Assembly: GCA_037447655.1 (NCBI GenBank)
Contig: JBBHKE010002375.1
Coordinates: forward strand, 63,141-73,140
Reading direction: 5' to 3'
DNA length: 10,000 nt
DNA from: Zygnema cylindricum
Taxonomy: Eukaryota; Streptophyta; Zygnematophyceae; Zygnematales; Zygnemataceae
Made by a program: the position numbers and the translations under genes. Position 1 is the stretch's first letter. Every line of letters begins with the position of its first letter. Below the pieces are notes generated by a model. That model had not been told where the DNA came from and searched no databases. It saw only the letters and a list, made by a program, of their open reading frames with translations. Shown here piece by piece: positions 1 through 6,129 of this stretch.

Positions 1-396
1 AAAGGGGGGGAGGGGAGGGAGGAAGGAAAGAAAGAAATTCTTTATCGTTTCGGAGTTTTGAACTTTTTGAAGGGGGAAAGGGAAGGATTGTTTCAAGGAT
101 AGTTTAGGGAAGATTCAGAGGGAAAAGAGATCTAGTATAGAAATTTAGGCACAAAGGGGAAGGTGTAGAAGAGGGAGGAAAGAGGAGGAGAGAGAGAGAG
201 AGCGAGAGAAAGGGAGAGTGAAAGAAAGAAAGGGAGAAAGGAGAGCAAGCGAGAGACAAGAGAATTGGAGAACGAGAGAGAGAGAGAGAGAAAGGGGAAG
301 AGATGCAGAAAGCGAGAGAGAGAGAGAAAGAGAGAGACAAGGAAAGAAAAAGACCCCCTCCCCCCTCCCTCTTCCCCTCCTTTCTTATCTTTCCAG
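1..396 (+). other. Partial intron of the EDEM-type gene, with polypurine then polypyrimidine tracts
   Basis: This stretch precedes a clear splice acceptor (AG at 395-396) and is read as the 3' part of an intron whose donor lies outside the window. It opens with a G/A-rich run (1-37). From about 165 to 351 it is almost pure purine, dominated by GA dinucleotides. At about 352 it switches abruptly to C/T, and 352-394 serves as the pyrimidine tract of the acceptor. The open frames across it encode only Arg/Glu/Lys or Ser/Leu/Phe repeats and are low-complexity artefacts. No coding exon is supported here. Confidence 0.75.
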
Positions 397-553
397 TCTC
401 AAGTACCTCTACCTCCTTTTCGACGACAAATTCCTCGCGGGAAAGAATTTTGTCTTTTCTACCGAGGGTCACCCTCTCCCTGTCCTCGACTTCGAAGCTT
501 ATTCGAAAAATTCAAAAAATTTAACGTTTTTGGGAAAATCCACACCAATTCTT
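397..553 (+). CDS. EDEM-type GH47 alpha-mannosidase, penultimate exon (partial gene)
   Basis: This exon encodes the end of a class I (GH47) alpha-mannosidase catalytic domain. The sequence shows a strong acceptor (TATCTTTCCAG before 397) and a strong donor (GTGAGT from 554). The first base completes a split codon, followed by 52 codons starting LKYLYLLFDD and containing FVFSTEGHPLPV. In GH47 proteins the helix usually written AET-x-KYLYLLF is followed by a TEGH or TEAHP motif whose Thr binds the catalytic Ca2+. Here the first base, T, would fit an ACT Thr codon completing 'AET'. The short loop and the 'STEGH' form point to the EDEM branch, which trims mannose from misfolded glycoproteins in the ER lumen for ER-associated degradation, rather than Golgi mannosidase I. 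An N-glycosylation sequon (NLT) lies near residues 41-43 of the exon. The paralogue cannot be fixed from one exon, and the catalytic acids lie on exons outside the window. Confidence 0.85.
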
Positions 554-855
554 GTGAGTTTTTTTTTTTTTTTTTTGCGTTTGGGTGTTATATTTGTAAA
601 TGAAAGAAAGAAAAATAAATGAAATCCTTTTCCCTCTCCCTCTCCCTCTCCCTTTTTTTTTCTCCCTCAGAAATACGATGGTATAATTGAGTTCTGATAA
701 TACGGATTATTCATTCACCAAATCCCTCCTCCCTCTCTCTCACCCTTTCCCTCTCCTCCTCTCTCCCCCTCTGCCTGCCCCTCTCCCTCTCTCTCCACCT
801 CTCACTCTCCCTCTCCCTTTCCCTCTCCCTCTCTTTTTTCTCCTTTTTCCCTCAG
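554..855 (+). other. Last intron of the EDEM-type gene
   Basis: The intron runs from GTGAGT (554) to a pyrimidine-rich acceptor ending CTCAG (855). It is phase 0. It contains a long T run after the donor, a (CCCTCT)n tract at about 627-652, and a CT-rich tract of about 130 bp (722-855). An extra acceptor with the same flanking bases lies at 669-670 (see the separate entry). An apparent 76-residue frame across 687-917 is Pro/Leu/Ser low-complexity read from the CT tract and is not considered coding. Confidence 0.8.
613..692 (+). repeat. Duplicated copy of the terminal-exon acceptor (possible alternative 3' splice site)
   Basis: A (CCCTCT)n run, a T run and CTCCCTCAG are followed by AAATACGAT, the same first nine bases as the true terminal exon. 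The AG falls at 669-670 and the matching AG of the functional-looking acceptor at 854-855, 185 bp downstream. The copy diverges after the ninth exon base and reads KYDGIIEF then TGA at 695-697 in the phase carried over from the previous exon. If spliced, it would remove the whole Cys-rich tail. It is either a decayed partial duplication or a regulated alternative acceptor; the sequence alone cannot say which. Confidence 0.6.
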
Positions 856-1089
856 AAATACGATATTATAGACGAGGAGTTACGGGAAAGTCCTCTCCTC
901 CAAAGGACTTGTCTTAACACTCGATTTCTCGCAGATACGGCAAATTTTCGGGCCGAGAGTGTTTGCCACGTGGCAGATAAGGACAAAGATCATAAATGCA
1001 CAAAAAACAAAGATTGCGGCGTGGATGCGAAATCTTGTCGAAAACGAACTTGTAGCGTTAACAATTGGTGTGGAATATGGGTTTTGTGA
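856..1089 (+). CDS. EDEM-type mannosidase, terminal exon with Cys-rich C-terminal tail
   Basis: The exon follows a textbook acceptor (TTTTTCCCTCAG) in phase 0, matching the phase-0 donor at 553/554, so the protein reads ...KSTPIL-KYDIIDEELR... without a break. It has 77 codons and a TGA at 1087-1089. The first half is acidic and mixed. The second half has six closely spaced cysteines (VC, KC, DC, SC, TC, WC) within about 37 residues, including DHKCTKNKDCGVDA and TCSVNNWCGIW near the stop. A disulphide-bonded lumenal tail would suit an ER protein. I recall Cys-rich ends in some EDEM-like plant proteins but could not check this. Codon use is ordinary and unlike the simple repeats around it. AATAAA copies begin four bases after the stop. 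Confidence 0.75.
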   Translation, partial: KYDIIDEELRESPLLQRTCLNTRFLADTANFRAESVCHVADKDKDHKCTKNKDCGVDAKSCRKRTCSVNNWCGIWVL

Positions 1090-1091
1090 AC

Positions 1092-1110
1092 AAATAAATA
1101 AATAAATAAA
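1092..1110 (+). promoter_or_regulatory. Overlapping AATAAA polyadenylation signals after the EDEM-type stop
   Basis: A short (AAAT)n run right after the TGA contains several overlapping AATAAA hexamers. AATAAA is the canonical polyadenylation signal. If used, the 3' UTR would be unusually short, so more distal A-rich sites in the following AT-rich DNA could serve instead. It may also be a chance product of the tetranucleotide run. Confidence 0.4.
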
Positions 1111-2098
1111 AAACAGAAAAAAACAGAAAATGTAAAAAAGTTCAAAAGTTTTTTTTATGAAGTTAGATTAAAAAATAAAAGAACGAATAGAAAATGAAAG
1201 CGGACTAAAAAAAATAAAAGGAAAAATGGAAAAAGAGTGTTTAAATAATTAGGTTGAGTTTGTGTAAAAAAAATTGTGAAGACAAAATTTGGAACGTTTC
1301 TAATTGGAGGATTATAGTTTCGATAAATAGTAAAAAAAAAAAAGCATTAATATTTACAAAAGTACATAAAGAAAAACTAACAAAAAAAAAAGACTGAAAA
1401 AAGCATATTGACCATGTTCAATTTCTTTTTAGTTTTGTCGGGTTTAGGAAAAACTTAAAAAATTTAACATTTTTTTAACTCTGTTATTTCGAAAGTTTGA
1501 ACAAAAAAACTGAAAAATTTATGAGATCAAGTGTTTTTTAAAAGCTGAGGGAATAAATTGAATTAGCAATCGCAAAAAAATATATATGAAAGAAAAGAGG
1601 AGAAAAACTCAAAATCGAATTTTTTGTTCGGAAATGTTTTCGTTTTCTTATGTTGTGCGCTCGGAATTTTTTATTTGGCTATTTCTAATACAATTTTTTT
1701 CTATTAATGTCGTTTTTCTTTTTTTTTTTCTGTTCAAGAAATTAAGATTTTTAACCAAGTAGAAAGTGGTATATTCTGAAAAAAAAATCAGTTCGAGCTT
1801 TAAAAATGTTTCAGATTTTTAATTAGATACTTCAACCTTGGGTATTATGGAAGAATTCCATTTTTTTATATTGGACATCATGGTCAAAGATTTTTTGCCA
1901 CAAAGAAAACACCAAATCAAATATCCTTGGGACATTATTAAATTTAATGTGGTTTTAGTTTGCTATTCAAAAGTTTGTAAAGGCTTCCAAATCTTGACAG
2001 GTGTCAATTTTCTTGCACCGCGGTTTACCTTTTGCTTTTTTATTTTATTGTTTAACTTTTTTTAGTAGATCAAAATCAAATTGTACAAGTGTTTGTTT
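1111..2098. other. AT-rich intergenic DNA, no gene seen
   Basis: This stretch is very AT-rich, with many A and T homopolymers and stops in all frames. The longest open frame (1838-2065, 75 codons from a TTG) shows hydrophobic, Phe/Ile-rich sequence with no motif and no Met context, and I do not accept it as a gene. Nothing else recognisable is present. Confidence 0.6.
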
Positions 2099-2112
2099 TT
2101 TATCACAAAAGC

Positions 2113-2279
2113 GAAAAAAAAAAAAAACAAACAAACAAGCAAACAAACAAATAAAGAAACGAACAAACAAAAACAAATAAACAAAATTAAACAAAATTAA
2201 AAAAATATGTATATAATTACAAACAAAAAAAACAAATTGTCGGACAAATACCAAAAAAACAAACAAACAATCAAACAAG
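2113..2279. repeat. Degenerate (AAAC)n / (AAAAC)n microsatellite
   Basis: Runs of AAAC, AAAT and AAAAC tetramers and pentamers fill 2113-2200 and resume at 2222-2279. They make the opposite strand read as Phe/Leu/Cys/Val repeats, which explains the false 77-residue minus-strand frame here. Confidence 0.85.
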
Positions 2280-2305
2280 TGAATCCTAAAAACCCCTTAG
2301 AAACC

Positions 2306-2332
2306 TTCCTTCCTTCCCTTTCCTTCCTTCTG
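2306..2332. repeat. (CCTT)n microsatellite
   Basis: A short run of CCTT/CTTC tetramers interrupted by a CCC triplet. It is about 180 bp away from a complementary-type (GAAA)n run on the same strand, so the two could in principle pair in a transcript. Confidence 0.8.
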
Positions 2333-2381
2333 TTTCTTTTGGAAGATATTGTCTCACCTTTGCTTTTTAGAAATAGAGTGT

Positions 2382-2434
2382 AAAACTTTATCGAGAAATA
2401 AATGATGGTAAACCATCTGAGTACATGGGAACAA
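2382..2434 (-). repeat. LINE 3'-tail fragment, minus orientation
   Basis: Read on the minus strand, this holds TTTGTTCCCATGTACTCAGA, then TGGTTTACCATC, an AT-rich gap and GATAAAGTTTT. The same order of blocks occurs at about 7603-7652, the 3' end of the full-length LINE, and at 3166-3220. The shared core CTCAGATGGTTTACCATC is identical to the LINE copy. Weakly similar TTTTCAG-rich sequence continues upstream on the same strand. It is probably a severely 5'-truncated insertion or a related short element. Confidence 0.65.
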
Positions 2435-2509
2435 AAAAAAAGAAAATGATAAAAAAACTAAAACCTGAAAAGCCAACGGGGGTGGGAGTATTTAAGAAGA
2501 AAAAGAAAA

Positions 2510-2542
2510 CGAAAGAAAGAAAGAAAGAAAGAAAGAAAGAAA
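2510..2542. repeat. (GAAA)n microsatellite
   Basis: Eight uninterrupted GAAA units, flanked by an A-rich stretch (2430-2510). The Lys/Glu-rich and Phe/Ser-rich frames overlapping it on either strand are artefacts of this tract. Confidence 0.9.
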
Positions 2543-3165
2543 CGCAAGAGCAAAGGCGAGCCAACAAAAACATAGAAAGGGACAAAATGCACAAAAAAAA
2601 ACACCGAAATAAGAGTTCTCAAAACAAAAACTACATAACCGAAAGTCATTTTTTTCCGTACGTGAAGAAATTTGGGGACATCAATGTTAAAAAAAATTTG
2701 ACAAGATTGTAATGAATGTTTGTACTTTCGAGCTAATTGGTCGATGAAGACATCGAGCGTTCAGTGATTTCAAACTTGTGCCGAAAAAGAAAAAACAATT
2801 TAAATTACAAAAATATCAAAGGAAAACTTATTTTACGGCGACTTTACATAAGTCTAAGGGATATACCCGTTCACATCTTAAGTCTTGTTGTTCAAATGTT
2901 ACCCATTAGTACATATTCCACTTATCTTTCTGTCACAAATAGAAAAAAAAACATGAAAAACATTTTATGGACCATACCCACTCGTAATACTTTTCGTACG
3001 ATTTTCAACAAAAGTGTTGTTCGTATGTTATTGGAGAAAAAGAAAAGGGGAGGGGGGGAGAAAAAATAACGACTTCATTAAAAAGCACGAACTATTCACG
3101 ACAACTGTTCAAATGTCAAAATATCTTTAAATTCAACAAGTTTAGGGGTAATCAATTGGGTTACG
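2543..3165. other. AT-rich intergenic DNA with one unsupported open frame
   Basis: A frame of 110 codons runs from a TTG at 2737 to 3069 on the + strand. Its product is basic and mixed (NLCRKRKNN, LSLVVQMLP) and ends in a Lys/Gly/Glu run read from a purine tract. It lacks an ATG start, recognisable domain or splice context. A degraded element is possible, but I call no gene here. Confidence 0.5.
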
Positions 3166-3220
3166 TTTGTTCCCACGTGGTCAGATGGTTAACCATTGTG
3201 CTTTGTTAATAAAGTCTTTT
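3166..3220 (+). repeat. LINE 3'-tail fragment, plus orientation
   Basis: TTTGTTCCC, then TCAGATGGTTAACCATTGTGC and a TTAATAAAGTCTTTT end match the block order of the LINE 3' end at 7603-7652 and of the inverted fragment at 2382-2434. This copy contains an AATAAA (3208-3213). No LINE coding sequence precedes it, so it is a heavily truncated copy or a small element sharing the LINE tail. The TGGTTAACCA core is itself a perfect palindrome. Confidence 0.65.
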
Positions 3221-3423
3221 CATCAGACTGCTCACCTCCATTAGTGTTAAACGCTCAAATGTAACTGTGAGTTTTTTTAATCATAAACTAGTGGCGACGA
3301 CACTATTTAGTGCAGTTGCCCATAATGCATATATAAGAGTTTATGAAGAAAGCACAAGTATAACACACACAAAAAAAAAAAAAAAATGGTATAAAATGCG
3401 TACTTTCCGATGCAACAAGATTA

Positions 3424-3501
3424 AGCGTCTGCAATTGTTTTCACACATTAATCCAATGGTCCAAATTATAATTCATTTGTACGAAAACAATTAGAGACGC
3501 T
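3424..3501. repeat. Imperfect inverted repeat (19-bp arms)
   Basis: The arm AGCGTCTGCAATTGTTTTC (3424-3442) pairs with 3483-3501 at 17 of 19 positions around a 40-base loop. It may be the core of an old foldback or MITE-like element. No target duplication or transposase is visible. Confidence 0.6.
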
Positions 3502-3612
3502 ACACATTACCCTGTGCAATATGGGTATTATACTGCATTTAGTTTGAGATAAGTACATATAATGCTACAAATTGTTTTATCGCCATAGGACTATGGTCCA
3601 AATAGTAGTTGC

Positions 3613-3635
3613 GATCATTTACTATATAAATGATC
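3613..3635. repeat. Perfect short inverted repeat
   Basis: GATCATTTA and TAAATGATC form a perfect 9-bp stem with the loop CTATA. It lies in a region where the motif TGGTCCAAA recurs (3457-3465, 3594-3602, and inverted at 3809-3817), so it may belong to a decayed palindromic element. Confidence 0.6.
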
Positions 3636-4009
3636 CAGATATTGTGCGTACGGTCTAGATAATGTTTGGATACTGTCAATACAGAAAATTATTCGTGCCA
3701 AGTTGTGCACACCCGAGTAAAGACTTAAAAGTCTGAAACCTAAACCAAAAAGATGATGAAAAAGCACTAAACAAGGTATGGTACAAAAGGAAGAATAAAG
3801 AAATATAGTTTGGACCATATCTCCTCCCTTTTTCTGTAAACACCGATCATTTGAATATACCCCTACAAGCGTCAGATCTGTAGAAAACTATTCAATATGG
3901 GTTGTTCACTTAATTTCTCTGGTTCTCCTACTTCATTCTTTTCCTATTTTTTGAGTTGGACGAAGTAATGAACTACAATACAATACATAAAATTCTCCAA
4001 ATATGGACG
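3636..4009. other. AT-rich DNA upstream of the LINE, no gene seen
   Basis: No coding frame with a recognisable motif is present. Apart from the inverted TGGTCCAAA motif at 3809-3817, it is unremarkable. Base composition shifts to markedly higher GC at about 4010, which I take as the approximate 5' edge of the LINE. Confidence 0.5.
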
Positions 4010-4016
4010 GCAACTA

Positions 4017-4116
4017 CTCCTCGTCACCATGAGCCTACGGATCTGCAGTCTGTCGTCTTTTCCTTCCTCACTACGCGACGGCTCCTTGTCACCACAAACC
4101 TACGGATCTCGCCTGC
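4017..4116 (+). repeat. 65-bp direct repeat in the LINE leader
   Basis: CTCCTCGTCACC...CCTACGGATCT at 4017 recurs as CTCCTTGTCACC...CCTACGGATCT at 4082, an offset of 65 bp. The second copy is matched only over its first ~35 bases. Tandem repeats in 5' UTRs of LINEs often carry promoter activity, so this may be the remnant of the element's internal promoter. That role is inferred only. Confidence 0.6.
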
Positions 4117-4254
4117 GGCCGCTGCCAACCGCTCGCACATTGGCGAAACCATAGGTGCGACCCCCTGTGTCATTACTAGCCTCTTTCCCCCCTCCCATGA
4201 ACCGCCAGAATCCAATCCCCCCATATAGCGAGTTCCAAACATCGTATGCACAAA

Positions 4255-4279
4255 CACACACACACACACACACACACAC
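4255..4279. repeat. (AC)n microsatellite in the LINE leader
   Basis: About twelve AC units, the only long CA/GT run in the window, lie about 125 bp before the likely start codon of the LINE ORF. The valine/cysteine-rich minus-strand frames across it are artefacts. Confidence 0.9.
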
Positions 4280-4402
4280 TTTACCACACATATTACATTT
4301 TTCCCTGATCCTCCAAGATTCGAGTCGATTTCATTTATTCCACCATTGATCTGCATCACATGTTTCCTTTCACACTCTCAATTCCATTCTTTGTTATTGA
4401 CC

Positions 4403-4828
4403 ATGTCCGAAAGCACTTCCTTTCCCCTTCTCTCTCCCCCACCTCCACCCAAACCTCGTAAACCAACCTTTTCGCGTTTGGAATGTCCTGGGTGTCACAA
4501 CCTTTTTGCCGCTGGTGCCGGTTTTAAACGTCATACACGGAGTTGTCGACATTGTATAGCCTTTGGTGGTCGTTCGTCTATCACCTCTCCTCAAACGTCA
4601 TCGACCACACTCCCGTCCGGCTCTACAGATGAAGACTGGACTTTCGTCCGTGCGTTAGATGTTTTGGAGGCTTACGATCTGGGAGCCCCCCGCCCGCGGT
4701 TGTACACCCGTATTCCTATGGCCGTGAGGACAATAGTACAAGATGCCCTCCACCTTCCCTTGTCCCACATTTCTTCAAACTCGACAAACATTGCTCCTTG
4801 GCACCTACTTCTTCTGTTCTCTCTCTAG
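4403..4828 (+). pseudogene. LINE ORF, N-terminal part with CCHC zinc finger
   Basis: The frame is chosen to start at the ATG at 4403 (context GACCATGT, reading MSESTS), not the upstream ATG at 4346, because the intervening residues look like leader sequence. A Pro-rich stretch is followed by CPGCHNLF...FKRHTRSC, giving C-x2-C-x12-H-x3-C with Cys codons from 4484 to 4546, probably a nucleic-acid-binding finger. Next comes DEDWTFVRALDVLEAYDLG and then a helical region typical of the linker before the RT domain. It ends at a TAG (4826-4828), after which similarity resumes in another frame, so the stop reflects decay, not a true C terminus. Confidence 0.7.
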
Positions 4829-4834
4829 GTCCTA

Positions 4835-5376
4835 GTCTTTCCGGGACGCGGAGGGGGCAGTCGAGCTAGAGAGACTATGGTGTGTTGTCGCCGATTCCTT
4901 CGTCGTGACTAAAAAGCCCTTCACGCCGAGCATGAGGATCGGGTATCCAACGTTAGATGTCCCGGCCTCTTATCGTCGAGCAATTCATTTAGGCCGTGTT
5001 GGTGAGCTTTCTCGAGCGGTTTAGGCCCTACAGCCATTCACTCCTGCCCCACGATCTTCTTCCACTATTGAGGTCCTTCGAGCTCTCCACCCCTCTGCAC
5101 CTTCCCCTCTACCCCCTTCCATCCACGCCTTTGAGCCTTCAAGAGTTTAACTTTAGATTGGGAGGTTATCATTAAGGCCCTTAGCTCTTCTCCTCACCTT
5201 TCAACGGGGGGGGGCCTCGAGCACAGTGCATGAGTAGTTTCGCGATGTTTTGCCCCTTGAATCGGGTGCCCGGGGGTTCGATGTATTTTTTCGAGTATGT
5301 TTTTTCATTGCTAGTGGGGATGTTCCCCCACGGATTTGTGATCTTCTCACAGCGTCCCGCCTTGTGGCGGTCGCAA
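4835..5376 (+). pseudogene. LINE ORF, broken linker and start of RT domain
   Basis: Coding-like sequence continues in frame 3 from about 4845 (AVELERLWCVVADSF, YRRAIHLGRVGELSRAV) with in-frame stops TAG 5022-5024 and TAA 5148-5150. It passes briefly to frame 2 (WEVIIKALSSSPHL, about 5153-5205), and returns to frame 3 after a nine-G run at 5206-5214, with a TAG at 5235-5237. It then reads FFIASGDVPPRICDLLTASRL, a block that in related RTs sits directly before the GGIRPIAV block. At about 5375 the frame changes once more. The segment is a mosaic of at least three stops and three frame changes. Confidence 0.7.
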
Positions 5377-5377
5377 A

Positions 5378-6127
5378 CCTAATGGAGGGATACGCCCTAT
5401 TGCCGTGAGAGAGGTTTTATACAGATTGGTGGCTCGTGCGATATGTCTTCAGTTCCAACCGGCATTTCATGACTATTTCTCTCCTCGTCAGTTTGGAGTG
5501 GCCACGAGAGGAGGTTGTGAGACCGTGGTCCACGGGATTCGAACTTTGTTGGATGTACATCGAGATTGGTTGGTTCTTCAGGTCGACGTTTCCAATGCCT
5601 TCAATAAGGTAGATCGGAACGTCATCTTTTCAGAGCTTATGGCGGCTCCATCTCCAATTGTCCAATTATTCCTCTTTGTGAGGGCTTTTTATTCCTTCAC
5701 CTGTAGCCTTTCCTTCTCGGCCGACGGTGACCTCATTCCTCTCTCCTCTACGACCGACACTCGCTAAGGCGACCCTTTGGGAGAACCTTTGTTCACCCTC
5801 ACCTATTACCGGGCCTTCCGTGCTTCCGCAACCGCTCTCATTTCTTGCCTTTTCCCTTCGGTTGCAGATGATACGCACATTATTGGACCTAAGGAACACG
5901 TCGTGTCGGCATATAATTTTTTCAGGTAACGTTTAGCCGAACTCTACCTTTCAGTCCAGCCTTCGAAATGTGTTATTTGGTCACTCACAGATATTCCACT
6001 ATCCTTTACTCCCCCTCTTGGTTTTCAAACTCCTTCTCCCTCCGATGGCATTCGTGTGCTGGGTTGCCCCCTTGGTTCGGATACTTTCGTGACCCAAATT
6101 CTTGATGATGCTTCCAGACAGCTCTAG
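5378..6127 (+). pseudogene. LINE reverse transcriptase core (blocks A, B, C)
   Basis: One frame (frame 2) carries the heart of an RNA-directed DNA polymerase. NGGIRPIAVREVLYRLVARA marks the early RT blocks. LQVDVSNAFNKVDR is block A, with the first catalytic Asp at 5585-5587. R-stop-GDPLG is block B, in which the Gln of the usual RQGDPLG is replaced by TAA (5765-5767). SVADDTHIIGP is block C, with the Asp pair at 5867-5872. A second TAA (5927-5929) precedes RLAELYLSVQPSKCVIW, the thumb-side block. The frame closes at TAG 6125-6127, and sequence continues in frame 1. Catalytic aspartates are intact but the reading frame is not. Both TAA codons fit single C-to-T changes from CAA. Confidence 0.9.
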
Positions 6128-6129
6128 CC

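Noticed and set aside
104-622. Several overlapping open frames rich in Arg/Glu or Ser/Leu/Phe
   Set aside because: They are produced by GA and CT repeats. Only 397-553 has protein-like composition and proper splice sites.
856-1089. The six-cysteine pattern resembles the head domain of P2X receptors (TC-x4-WC, C-x9/10-C-x5-C)
   Set aside because: The upstream exon is clearly GH47/EDEM-type and joins this exon in phase, so the cysteines are the tail of the mannosidase. The other P2X features (ATP-binding Lys residues, TM segments) are not seen.
1838-2065. Open frame of 75 codons with Phe/Ile-rich sequence
   Set aside because: It starts at TTG, lies in AT-rich DNA, shows no motif and has no splice context.
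2737-3069. Open frame of 110 codons on the + strand
   Set aside because: It lacks an ATG start, ends in a purine-tract Lys/Gly/Glu run and shows no family features. It is kept only as a note.
5666-5899. Minus-strand open frame of 77 codons within the LINE
   Set aside because: It is antisense to the RT core, whose blocks A, B and C are clear on the + strand.
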